Source: Eucalyptus grandis
Taxonomy: Eukaryota; Streptophyta; Magnoliopsida; Myrtales; Myrtaceae
Assembly: GCF_016545825.1 (NCBI RefSeq)
Contig: NC_052619.1
Span: 33,767,803 to 33,831,802 of the forward strand
DNA: 64,000 bases
Direction: 5' to 3'
Shown here: positions 13,501 through 23,448 of the stretch, piece after piece
Layout of the letters: each line of letters opens with the position of its first letter
Numbering within the stretch: the stretch's first letter is position 1
The notes under the pieces: generated by a model
What the model was told of the DNA's origin: nothing
What the model saw: the letters and a program-made list of their open reading frames with translations, nothing else
Database searches by the model: none
Made by a program: the position numbers and the translations under genes

Positions 13501-15215
13501 AAAAAAATTATTGAAAACATACTCTTGTACATGTCAACCATCCAATTTTGTAGGTGATGTGAATTGAGACCAATTTTGCTTTTGAACTTCAACAATTCTT
13601 GTATATGACCAACTTCTTTATTCATGTGTTATTGTCATGTGAATTATTCGATAGATAAAATGCAGTTTTTCATTTTTTTTTTTAAAAAAGGAGGGGCTAA
13701 TGTCTCATTATCCCTTTGATGGTGCTATACTTTGGCCATAGATGCATTGTCTATACACATATATTTCTAGGGCACAAAGATATAATGTTACTCATAGAAT
13801 AAGTTCAAACATCAAATATTTAATTCAAACAAGAGCAAATATCATATGCAGTTGGCTTATAACACGATGATTTGAAATTTGTGTATTCTTCTTAATATAT
13901 CAGACCATATAACATGTCATAAATTGATTATACATCCTTTCGATTTCGATGATACATTACCTTGAGATCCACCAAATCTAAGGTTCTCATAATTTATCTC
14001 TCTCATCACTCTCTTCGAAACCATAATCTCATGCCATTATCACCAAAAACCTAATTTTAAATTCCATAATTTATGTGCACTTTCCACTCTCTAGCTGCTA
14101 CCAGTAGCATTCGGCTCTTCTTGGCGTTGCCGTCGTCGACAACCATAGCCGCAAGTCCATATTTCTAAAATTAAGCTTATTAATAATTGTGTAAAAGATA
14201 GAAGAATAAATGTCGAGTACGTCTATGAGAAATTTGAAGTGATTAGTTTGAAATTGGTAATATTCATTTACCTCCAATCATCAATCATTCAACAAACACG
14301 GGAAATTCGCATGCTTGAATGTTTTTTTGTAGACAAATACTTTGCTTTCATTTTAGTTATATAAAGACACGTGCTATAGAAAAATGATCTAGAGGCAGAT
14401 AAATGATCGTTAAATGTCAAAATTAGAGGAGTCATTTGCCTCATTAAAGACATTTCTTGTTCTATTTGACTCTACAAACTTTCGCCCTGGGGGGGTTGGA
14501 CATGAGCATGCACGTACTCCATATATAACTGTTGCACGTGTAGAAACTTGTAGGCCCTAATCATATGCAATTTGCTTGCTCATGCACCATAATAAAATGA
14601 TTGGTAAAATGGTAATATAATTTAAATAAGTATTCCGAAACTTTTGCCAAGGACAATAGAGTCGAAAAGTAAATTATTAATATTTTCTATGGTCAAGTTT
14701 ACAAGTGCCTTGTGCCTCGGCGGTACCCATCAAACATACATAACAAAAGATTCGATTTTCAAAAAATTATTGAAAAGATACTATTGTGCATGTAGACCAT
14801 TCAATTTTGTAGGTGATGTGAATTGAGACTAACTTTGCTTTCGAACTTTGAGAGCTCTCGCATATGATTGACTTATTTATTATGTGTTACTATCATGATT
14901 TATTCAATAGATAAAATGCATTTTTCTTTTAAAAAAAAAGAGGCGCTAATGTCTAGATATCCCTTTGATGGTGCTATACCATTGCCATAGATGCATTGTC
15001 TATACACATATATTTTAGGGTGCAAAAATATAACGGTACTCATAAAATAAAATCAAACATCAAATAATGGATTTGGATAAAGCATATACTATATGCGGTT
15101 GGCTTATAATGCCATGATTTGAAATTTGTTTTTCCCCTAATATATCGGACCATATAAAATGTCTATAAATTGATTATACATCCTTTTGATTTTGACTATA
15201 CATCAAATAATCGAG
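4531..15215. repeat. Macrosatellite: ~3.2 kb tandem units with two half-units
   Basis: Large non-coding tandem array. The marker GCAAAAAC.TGAAGACATTG starts units at 4531, 6521, 9759 and 12940, giving units of ~1990 (partial), 3238, 3181 and at least 2270 bp (truncated). A second marker, GGGGCTAATGTCTCGTT, occurs near 5372, 7346, 8611, 10594, 11797, 13692 and (diverged) 14942. Its spacing alternates ~1.97/1.26/1.98/1.20/1.90/1.25 kb, so each complete unit holds a long and a short version of the same sequence. I see no terminal inverted repeats, LTRs, tRNA-like or protein-coding signature. The ORFs inside (for example 9812-10168) shift or break between copies and are not genes. Copies are clearly diverged by point changes and small indels, so the array is not recent. 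Confidence 0.9.
6521..9758. repeat. Macrosatellite unit 2 (complete)
   Basis: Complete 3238-bp unit. The long half runs from the unit start to a G-run junction at ~8150. The short half then runs to ~9450, followed by a ~300-bp tail (ACAAAAATCTATCTTGC onward) leading into the next unit start. Unit 3 (9759-12939) has the same order; unit 4 (12940 onward) is cut off before the tail. Unit 1 (4531-6520) has a single half plus tail. Confidence 0.85.
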
Positions 15216-15572
15216 ACTAACTTTGCTTTCAGACTTATCTGTGATAAATTTTTCCTCAAACTAATCCTTGGTCATAAAAAATCCCATATTGACACATCTG
15301 TGATCAATTCACCCCAAACTAATTTTTAAGCTCACTAAAAATCTCAAATTGGTACGCTCGTGACATATATATCCTCTATTAATTTTCATCAAATTTTATA
15401 GCTCATCTAGCAATAACTCAATTAATATGGTAACTCCAAGTGAAAATTCATATTAGTTCAAGGTAAATTTATCACTCTTTTATCAATTTGAGGTTTTTAA
15501 TGACCCAAAAATTAGTTTAAGGTAAATTTGTCACAAATGTACTAAGTTGAAATTCTTCATGGTGCTAATCCC
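15216..15572. mobile_element. MULE-type MITE, left end missing
   Basis: AT-rich inverted-repeat element of the same family as the one at 42713-43229. The right end reads ...AAATTTGTCACAAATGTACTAAG... and finishes GGTGCTAATCCC, matching the family terminus (reverse complement GGGATTAGCACC against GGGTTAATACC). On the left, internal family sequence (GTGATAAATTTTTCCTCAAAC) is present but the terminal ~35 bp are replaced by macrosatellite sequence. The array's right edge is therefore a breakpoint within this MITE. It is non-coding. Confidence 0.7.
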
Positions 15573-15716
15573 AATGAAAAAGATAAGCATGTTTAGAAGG
15601 CAAAAAGCTTAATTTTCTTTTCTATCCCTGTCGTTCGTTCCTCGTTGGCTTTTTGGAAATATAATAAGTGAAATTAGCTGCTCCTCTTGTGCCTAGATGT
15701 TCAAGGGGTGTCGGAC

Positions 15717-15724
15717 TATAAAAA
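15717..15724 (+). promoter_or_regulatory. Candidate TATA box of the neprosin-family gene
   Basis: TATAAAAA in the context GGACTATAAAAACCGG, ~150 bp upstream of the chosen start codon (15870). A start of transcription near 15750 would exclude the upstream in-frame ATG at 15687. This is the main reason for choosing the downstream start, together with the hydrophobic signal segment that follows it. Confidence 0.6.
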
Positions 15725-15869
15725 CCGGTGCAGGGCCTTCAATCTCTCAGCGGAAATCAGTGCGGGCGCAACAGAGGAAGGCCAATGTTGCTGCGCGCAG
15801 AGAAGCGGGCGACCGGGTGTAGCCGAAGAGAAACGACAGGCCCTCGCAGGAAGCTTCTCAAAGGCCATC

Positions 15870-18163
15870 ATGGATTGTGGCACGAGCAGCTCTTTTTGTA
15901 GCTGTTGTCGTTGGCGTTCCTCCTCCTTCAAGATCTCCCTCTCCCGGTCGCCAATCATTCCCATTTTTGTGCTTTTCCTCCTTGTCCCTTCTCCCTTCTT
16001 TTGTCAGGCTCGTTCGTTGGAAACCGCCACCTTCCGTGCCACGAATCAGACTTTCCAGCCCGGGGATGAGCTACAGAAGCTGAAGATGATAAGGGCTCAT
16101 CTCAAGGACATCAATAAGCCTCCTCTCAAAACAATTCAGGCAAACCCCCCTTTTAGAATATTTAAATAATAAACAATACATTCATTTAACAGTTTAAGTT
16201 GAATACTTGTCAGTGGTCCCACGAAATCTAACATAATATCAAAGCTGATGATCTTTGGTTCAAATCTTACTAGATCCCATTTACCTTTCTAATTAAATTT
16301 CTATGCTTAGTCTCATACCCACTTGTCTCTTTTTGCTTTTGCTTTTGAGAAAAGAGAATGTTGCCTTCTTATTCCCCTGAATTTGCTGTGTTTAAGAGAC
16401 CTTGGACATCAAACTGTCAACATCATCATGAGAAAAGAAAAATAACTTGGACCAGCGCTCCTGAATCCATCAATCGCATGCTGCACTAATAATATAACTA
16501 ATTTCATCTGCTAAACTACATTTTCTTTGCTAACCGACCCTGGTTTCCCCTCATTCTTGTCTCTCTGTTTCTTTTTCTTTTTTTTTTTTTTTTTGCCCTT
16601 ATTTGCAGAGCCCTGATGGAGATATAATAGACTGCATTCTATCTCACCAGCAACCAGCCTTTGATCATCCTCTATTAAAGGGACAAAAGCCATTGGTATC
16701 ACCACAGTTTCTTTGACCTATGACAAGAAATCAATTCTATGACTTTTGAAGCCCTTAATTTTTACCATTCTTCTTTCTTTCTTTTTCTTTTTTCTTTTTT
16801 TCACGAAATTCGCAGGATCCGCCAAAGATGCCGAAAGGGTATAATTCGACTACTGTGGCCGTGGAGATTCTTCAACTGTGGAGAATGTCAGGTGAGGTGT
16901 GCCCAGAAGGGACTGTGCCGATACGGAGGACGAGTGAAGCAGACGTGTTGAGGGCTTCTTCAGTTCAAACGTTTGGGAAGAAATGAGAAGTCATGTCCTC
17001 ACAGACATTTCAAACAATGCTCATGAGGTAAAGAGAAGAGACCTTGCCATTGAAGTTGAGCAAAGATTTGTACATCTTAAGCATTTTCTTTATTTTCTGA
17101 GTAATTTAAAAGAAATCATAACAATTTCATTTAAAATTAAAAATTATTATTATCTAAGTTTAAATAAATTTTAGGGATAAGTGTACTAGAAGTTCTAAAA
17201 CTTGTTAAGAAAATGTAATTGAGTTCTAAAATTTTAAATATATATAATCGAGTTCAGAAACTTGTCAAGAGAGTGCAATCAAATCCCATAATATTCAAAA
17301 AGTGTCATTGATAAAAGGACTTGATTTGAACAATTTGATAAGATTCAGAACTCTATTGCATTTTTTGAAAGTTTTAGAACCCGATTGTACTTTTGTGATA
17401 ATTTTAAGACTTAATTGCACTTTTTGAAAGTTTTAGACCTAAAATGCACTTTGTTGAAAAGTTTTAGGATTTCGAATGTATTTATCCCTAAATTTTATAT
17501 CTAAAAGTAAGTCTCTCCGCCTATTTTTGTCTCAAAAGTAGAGGAGAAAATTCAGACATAATTATCTCTTTGTTCCCATCTTCCTTATGTTGGTGTTCAG
17601 TCTCGCTGCTTCTTTCCCTTTTTTTTTTTTTTTTTTTTTTGTCTTTTCATTTTTTTAATTGGTCAAATTTAGCTTCAAGAAAAACTCATAGCATGAAGAC
17701 AGGAAACTGTTTTTTATTTTTGGCTTGTACCGTTCAGACTGGTTTTTAATTTTGCCATCATGTTTGCTTGCGCTTTCCTCCAATTTTTGCAGGCTATTTA
17801 TTATCAAGCAAGTGAAACATTTTCATTCACTTTGTACTAAAAAATCTTCCCCTGTTTTTCATTTAATTAAAAAAAAAAGGAAAAAAACATATGGTACATG
17901 CTAGTTTTGAACTCAATCAAGCCAAAGTGGATTTAGCAACTCAATGTTTATTAAATTTAGAAATTCCTCGGTAGATTGTTCTCTATTTTGCATATGTGCC
18001 AATTTTCCAAAGTGGCAAGTTTAGTGGGAATCTTACACAATTTCACCATAAGACAATTACTAGTATTCAATTTCAATCTGAGATCATAAAAAAGTCGCCT
18101 CATTTTATTCTTTTAGATTTATATTGTAAAGTGTGTTATTCTTGTGTAATGGTTGATTTAATT

Positions 18164-18214
<51 letters not shown>

Positions 18215-21200
18215 CATGCAGTATTCGATAGTGTTTGTGGATGGAGATCAATACTATGGAGCCCAAGCAACCATAAATGTGTGGCAACCATATGTGGCTG
18301 CACAAAGTGAAATGAGCCTCGCCCAGTTGTGGCTCGCCGCCGGCACTATTGGCGTTGACCTTAACACCATTGAAGTTGGCTGGCAGGTACTGTTTCATTT
18401 TTTCTTCTCTTCCTTTTTACCCCCAATAAAATTTTTAATTTTTTTAATACATTTCCTAATAGCTAATTAGCTTTGATCAGCCCTCTTGGTCTCGTCCCCT
18501 TTTTCGGCTACAAAATAAATTTAGGGTTGAAATTATTTTTCTTTTCTTAAATGGAAATTTACTCTTAATGTTTGGCTAATTTTGAGTTGACAGATTTTGA
18601 ATTTTTTTTTTCCACCAGAAGTTGGGTTTTTTAATCAAGTCATTGTCTTTCTTTCTTTCTTTGGTAGGGGATAGTGTCAAATTCAAATATACTTAGCCAA
18701 TCTAAAATATACACTAATGTGTTTTCATAACAAAGTGCCAAAAACTTGAAATAGAAACTACAATATTATCTGCCTCTATCAAGGTTGGGGAAATTAAGGA
18801 AAGCAAAGGGTTGTCATAATTGGATGGTCAATTTATTGTGGCATGCAATTATCGTGTAGTTGGCAAGTCACTGACTATATAACATAAACACACTAAAGAC
18901 CAAATTTAATTTCCCAACGGATTGCATTAATGGTTAGTTGACATTGTTGCCAAGTCTTTTCAGCCATGTTTACAGTATGTGTGGGACGGGCTTACTAATT
19001 AGAGAATAAATTTATTTTTATTTTCTTCAGGTTCTTCCAGAATTGTATGGGGACAACAGTACGAGGCTCTTCATTTATTGGACTGCAAGTAACAAAATAA
19101 AATAAAATAATTTTTCTAGATTTAGTTTTTTAAAATCATGAGATTAATGTTTTTTGCAACTTTGATTGCATGCAGAATGATAACTACAACGAAACAGGAT
19201 GTTACAACTTGATGTGCCCAGGATTTGTCCAGACAAACAATGGGATTGCAATTGGGTCACCACTTGAGTCCATGTCCTCCTACGGTGGTGCTCAAATTGA
19301 TATAACCTTGCTGGTTTGGAAGGTAATAATTAATTTAGAGCCCTACTTTTTTTGCTTTATTAGGGGAAAAAAAAGATATTATGATTCAAAGTCCATGCCT
19401 ATGCATACATGTTCACATTTGTTTTATTTTATTTTATTTTATGAATCACCCATCATCCAAAACCTACTCAAAATTGAATGAAAAGGATGTAATTCTTGTT
19501 GCCAAAAGGTAGAATAAAAATAACCCCTGCTCATAACAGAAAAAAATTACTTTCCGCTTCACGATAAATTAAAATTACTTTTTTATCTACAAAAATAGAA
19601 TTGTCGTAATGCTTGAATTGATATAAAATGATCCCGAGACTAGCATCTTTGATGTCATCCAATCTTCGAATTAAGTAGTTTCTGTACATTATTTATGTAA
19701 AATCACACTGGATGTTAATTAGGCACTAAAATACCAATTTTCGGAATATACCAACATTGAGGGCTATATTCTTTCTTTTGTGGCGATAAACTTAAAATTG
19801 AACTGTACAAACAACCAAGAATTACTAAGTATAGAGTGGGCGAGGGCTACGCTTTTTCAGAGGGAAACACCAGGGAGTGCTGTATATGTCAAGCCTACTG
19901 TTAGTTTTTGCCGTTATTTGGCGATGCTTGCATCACTTGGCTGTAAGGGTCTTCAAAAGGCATCGAACCACCACCCCCCCAATGAGCCGACGGCAGAGAT
20001 TTAGAGGGGGGCCCACCTCTGCGAATGACAATGGACAGAAGTCGTCGGTCTTAGAAGCTAGCAAAAACTTGGACCATCTAATGTCAACACCATTTGCCCC
20101 ATCAAACATGAAAAGAAATCGTTGTAGAGGCTCCGAAAGGTGTTTGGAAAAAATAAAAGTACAAAATTACCCTCTAAAGTTAAAAAATAAAATAAAATAA
20201 GATTGATAGTCACCCAACAAAGGCTTATAGCTACAGCTTTAAAATATATGTTCACGCGTACACTGGAAATATGGAACAATGACTCTGATTGCCTTGTTGC
20301 TTTGTGCTCCAAGATTCTCCCCACTTTTTCCTCTTTTTTTCTTTTTTTTTTAATCACTTTGGCTTGCTTTGGTACCAATTTTGATGAAAATGCAACTTTA
20401 TTTTCTAACTTGTGATGAAGTATCAGCAAATGGAATTCTCACAACTTATTCGACAAGTTCAAGGTTTTGAATAGTGTCTTCAAAATTGAATACCGTAGTG
20501 TCATTCATCAAATGGATACGAGGATAGGAAAAAGTTGATTTATTTTTAGGTGATTGCAATGATCTTTTGCTTTTATTATGTTCTTCTTGTTTACTCTTGA
20601 TTTTGTTTAATAAACACATCTCTGATCTTTAGAAATAGAAATTCCAAATATTTAAAGTCATTTGAAGTAATGTGTGAATTTTTCTATGGTTTCGTCTTGA
20701 AAAACAAAAGAATGATCTCTTTGTTTTGATAGGGAAGTAATAAAGTCATTTCTAAATTGTTTTAAGTTGATTTGATGGACCACAATGCACGTGGACTTCC
20801 GTTTCTGAGCATTGATTCATTTGTATGCAACAAGACACTTGAAATGAAGAAATTATTAGGTGAATCCAGTGCATACACTAAAATTCTTTGTAGTTGTTAA
20901 ATTTAATGGGTTCGGAAAAGTTGATGAGACCCACTTAATATAACGACATCCCATCCGATCCATTGAAATATCTCCATGAAAAGAGAGTTTGGTGAGCGTG
21001 AGCTTGATTGCCTTAGACATCAAGTAGTCATATGGTCCTCCTTTCTTACCTTGCATAGGAACGGGATACCGGGAATTGGTGGCTCTTATTGGAACCAAAC
21101 ATCTTTCTCGGTTACTGGCCATCGGTCCTGTTCACTCACCTCGAGGACCACGCGAGCGAGGTGCATTTCGGCGGGGAGGTCGTGAACTCGGTCCCCATGG

Positions 21201-21436
21201 GCAGCCATACGAGCACCCAGATGGGGAGCGGGCATTTCGCCGAAGAAGGGTACAGAAAAGCCGCCTATTTTCAGCAATTGCAAGTGGTGAATGGGAGCAA
21301 CGAACTCCTCTCTTTGCAAAACGCCGAGGCCGTGGTGAGTTACCCAAATTGCTACGACCTCGAACCAGGGAACGATCCAAATTGGGGGTCCTCTTTCTTC
21401 TATGGAGGACCCGGAAGGTCTGGGACGTGTGCATAA
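15870..21436 (+). CDS. Neprosin-family protein (DUF4409 + DUF239), frameshift in exon 3
   Basis: Secreted glutamic-peptidase-like protein of the plant neprosin family; the founding member is a prolyl endopeptidase from pitcher-plant fluid. Exons: 15870-16139, 16609-16695, 16816-17027, 18222-18386, 19031-19084, 19176-19322, 21059-21436 (~437 aa if read through the frameshift). Residues ~25-45 are a hydrophobic signal segment ([19 protein letters not shown]). Exons 1-3 give the activation-peptide region ([43 protein letters not shown]). Exons 4-7 give the catalytic domain ([54 protein letters not shown]... at the C-terminus). Glu in NTIEVGWQ (~241) and in FGGEVVNS (~352) match the catalytic pair by family position and spacing. 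Introns 1 and 5 use GC donors. Exon 3 runs into TGA at 16984, while the frame needed for exon 4 restarts one base earlier. This is a real disabling mutation or a sequence error in an A-run. Confidence 0.85.
17174..17488. mobile_element. MULE-type MITE in neprosin intron 3, 9-bp TSD
   Basis: A 315-bp non-coding element starting GGGATAAGTGTACTAGAAG and ending ...TTTATCCC (reverse complement GGGATAAATACATTCGAAA). It is flanked on both sides by the identical 9-mer TAAATTTTA (17165-17173 and 17489-17497). Inverted ends plus a 9-bp AT-rich target duplication fit a Mutator-like MITE. The interior is a set of related ~35-bp phrases (..AGTTCTAAAACTT.., ..TTAATTGCACTTTTTGAAAG..) in both orientations. 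It begins ~146 bp after the exon 3 donor. Confidence 0.8.
18168..18214. repeat. (TA)n plus poly-T tract at a 3' splice site
   Basis: About 15 TA dinucleotides followed by an uninterrupted run of about 16 T, ending a few bases before the ATGCAG acceptor of neprosin exon 4 (exon starts 18222). The T-run serves as the polypyrimidine tract. Length here is likely to be polymorphic. Confidence 0.9.
19323..21058 (+). other. Long last intron of the neprosin-family gene
   Basis: 1.74 kb of AT-rich intron between exon 6 and the terminal exon, with a GT donor (AAG|GTAATA) and a TTGCATAG acceptor. Around 19960-20060 there is a locally GC-richer stretch (CCACCACCCCCCCAATGAGC) unlike its surroundings. It could be an inserted fragment, but I recognise no element ends. 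No coding sequence is supported here. Confidence 0.6.
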
Positions 21437-21974
21437 AAAGTTGGGGTTGTGGGTAAAACCAAGGAAGAAAAAGGGAATAAAAAAAAAGTGGGAATAATAT
21501 CAGCTATTCATTAAAATGAATTGGTCTTTTCTTTATCTTAAAATTTCGATATTTCAATTAAGGAGTGATCTAGTTACATCACCTTTAAGGGGCTGATGAT
21601 GTGTACTTGGAAAATAAAGTAATGAATAAATTGTTGTTTTGTATGGGTTTTTTTCTCTACGATTTGTGATGTTTCATCAATACATAAGGGAAAAAAACTA
21701 CACAAAGAATCCTTAAAAATACATGCCAGGCATCTAAAACGATGAAATTCAAATTCAAAATCTATGGGAAAAAAAAATCAAACCGTATAATTTAGCCAAC
21801 TTCGAGGGGACCGTAGAAAATGTTCATGAAAAAATTACAAATCCAAGTACATATGAAACTGCCAAATGTGATTATGGCGTGGGGCCAGCGACTCAACCAT
21901 GAAGAAGCACGTCTTGGGGAATAACCATGATTAGTCTCACCTTGAGAAGATCAAAAAATTTTTTAAAAAAAAAA
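21437..21974. other. 3' flank of neprosin-family gene; no gene seen
   Basis: AT-rich 3' untranslated and intergenic sequence with several A-rich runs, and GAAAATAAAGTAATGAATAAA near 21609 as a plausible polyadenylation region. Nothing else is recognisable. Confidence 0.5.
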
Positions 21975-21978
21975 ATGT

Positions 21979-22250
21979 TTAATTTTCCTCAAATGGTGCC
22001 CCAAGACAAATTTCCAATTTTTTGCAATGCATGCGGAGAGAATTTGTTGACTTGACGAGCGGTTTGACACGAGCCTCCATTTCTTCGTCGATGTTATCAT
22101 CACTAACAAACCCAAAGAACTTCCTCACGGCCACGCAGTGTGCTTTCCGCTCATCGAGTTTCAAGTTGAGCTCGGGATTAGGCTTTGGAGGGGCTCCTTT
22201 GAACTTGGCTGGTAAATAGAAGTTGACCCAGTATGATCTGAAAGACCCTT
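21979..22250 (-). pseudogene. SOUL heme-binding protein-like fragment
   Basis: Minus-strand frame reading VNFYLPAKFKGAPPKP, then LKLDERKAHCVAVRKFFGFV, SDDNIDEEMEARVKPLV, ending at a stop near 21979. This resembles the C-terminal half of plant SOUL heme-binding proteins, where a FY.P.K..PP segment precedes a basic stretch, a VRxFxGFVSDDN-type motif and an acidic helix. Only ~90 codons are present, with no upstream domain and no start. A 300-bp palindrome and unrelated DNA lie immediately upstream in its reading direction. Most likely a captured or decayed gene fragment. I have not seen an alignment, so family assignment is moderate. Confidence 0.5.
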
Positions 22251-22295
22251 AAGAAGATTGCGCGATGCTCGTCACGACAAGAGCGGTCATATCTA

Positions 22296-22595
22296 TTGAA
22301 GTAGCAAATCAGAAGGGAAAAAAATCAGAATATCTGCAAGGCAGAATCTTCTACAAATCAGTATGAAGATAACAAATAGAATAGGGAAAAAATCAGAATA
22401 TCTACTGGGTAGAATTATCTTCATACTGATTTCTAGAAGATTCTGTTCTGTAGAAGATTCTGCTCTGTAGATATTCTAAATTTTTTTTCCCTTCTAATTT
22501 ATACTCTATTTGATTTGTTATCTTCATACTGATTTGTAGAAAATTCTGCACTACGAATATTCTGATTTTTTCCTTTCTGATTTGCTACTGCAATA
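22296..22595. repeat. ~300 bp palindromic (foldback) sequence
   Basis: The left arm starts AGTAGCAAATCAGAAGGGAAA and the right arm ends TTTCTGATTTGCTACT, its near-exact reverse complement. Inside the arms the phrases ATCAGAATATCT, CAGAATCTTCTACAAATCAG and TATGAAGATAACAAATA recur in inverted order (AGATATTCT, CTGATTTGTAGAAAATTCTG, TTTGTTATCTTCATA). Each arm itself contains a partial direct repeat. A strong cruciform or hairpin is predicted; probably a small foldback transposon. Confidence 0.8.
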
Positions 22596-23448
22596 ATATC
22601 GATATGGGAGTAGTCCAGGTTTGTTCCACGAATGAATTGGTTCAGCCTACGAACATTAAGAAGGATTACAAGTGCATGGTCATTTACCACACCAAGCAAT
22701 CTCACATCCTACATGATTAAATAAAAAATCGATCTTCAAAAACTGTGAAATCCTTCTTTTGTGGACTTCTCGAAGGAGGTTCCTTGGAGAGGAGCAGACA
22801 TCCAGGTGGAATTCCTCTAGAGTCTGATCTCGAAATCCCAGGCGAACAACCCCACTGCGTATTGAGGCGATTCGATTGCATGATCAGAAGGGATTATTGT
22901 CGGTGAACACAAGGACGAAGCCAACATGCTTGAGGATCTCTTCATTGTTGTTTTAGTACGAGTTGCGAAAGTGCCATTGTTTGGTCCCTCTAATAACCGA
23001 AATCTTCAACACCAAAATGAGAGCCCAAAAATCAATATTAAATATCTTTTTCGAAAGTTTTGTAACAGGTTTTGTTTAAATACTAGATACGAGAGATCAC
23101 ACGCTTCTATTTGCCTCGTGGTGGTTGGCCGTGCGATGCTTATGCATGGCCAGTATTTTCTTCGCAGGGCTATGTTTTTCTGCATCCCTAATTGGTGGAA
23201 ACTGCCTCTAATTATACTTATGATTGGAGGATCACTAGTTACTGACATCACTTACATGCAAATTTAACTACATATAAATATAAATGAGGTTTGCCTTCGT
23301 AACTAACCAATTGAAAGTTTGGTTGAAAGAAGTCTCCTCCGCTCAAAAATAGAGGGAATCATAATCTTTTTATGAATCGAAAAAACTCCCCCGATTTAGC
23401 ATGATAATGGCATTATAACAGCTCTCGTATCTAGAGAATAATAAAACG
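22596..23448. other. Intergenic; no supported gene
   Basis: Mixed-composition sequence with only short overlapping open frames on both strands (for example ~22926-23267 and its antisense). No recognisable domain or element ends. It may be decayed coding or transposon sequence. Confidence 0.4.

Noticed and set aside
4531..15215. Organelle-derived insertion or rDNA spacer
   Set aside because: No plastid or mitochondrial gene sequence, no rRNA, and no Pol I promoter-like element recognised.
15687..15869. Upstream in-frame ATG for the neprosin-family gene
   Set aside because: It lies upstream of a good TATA box (15717) and would add ~61 residues ahead of the signal-peptide segment.
20976..21456. 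Other open frames over the last neprosin exon
   Set aside because: Only the frame from 21059 gives the conserved [16 protein letters not shown] and C-terminal NCYD...GGPGR motifs.
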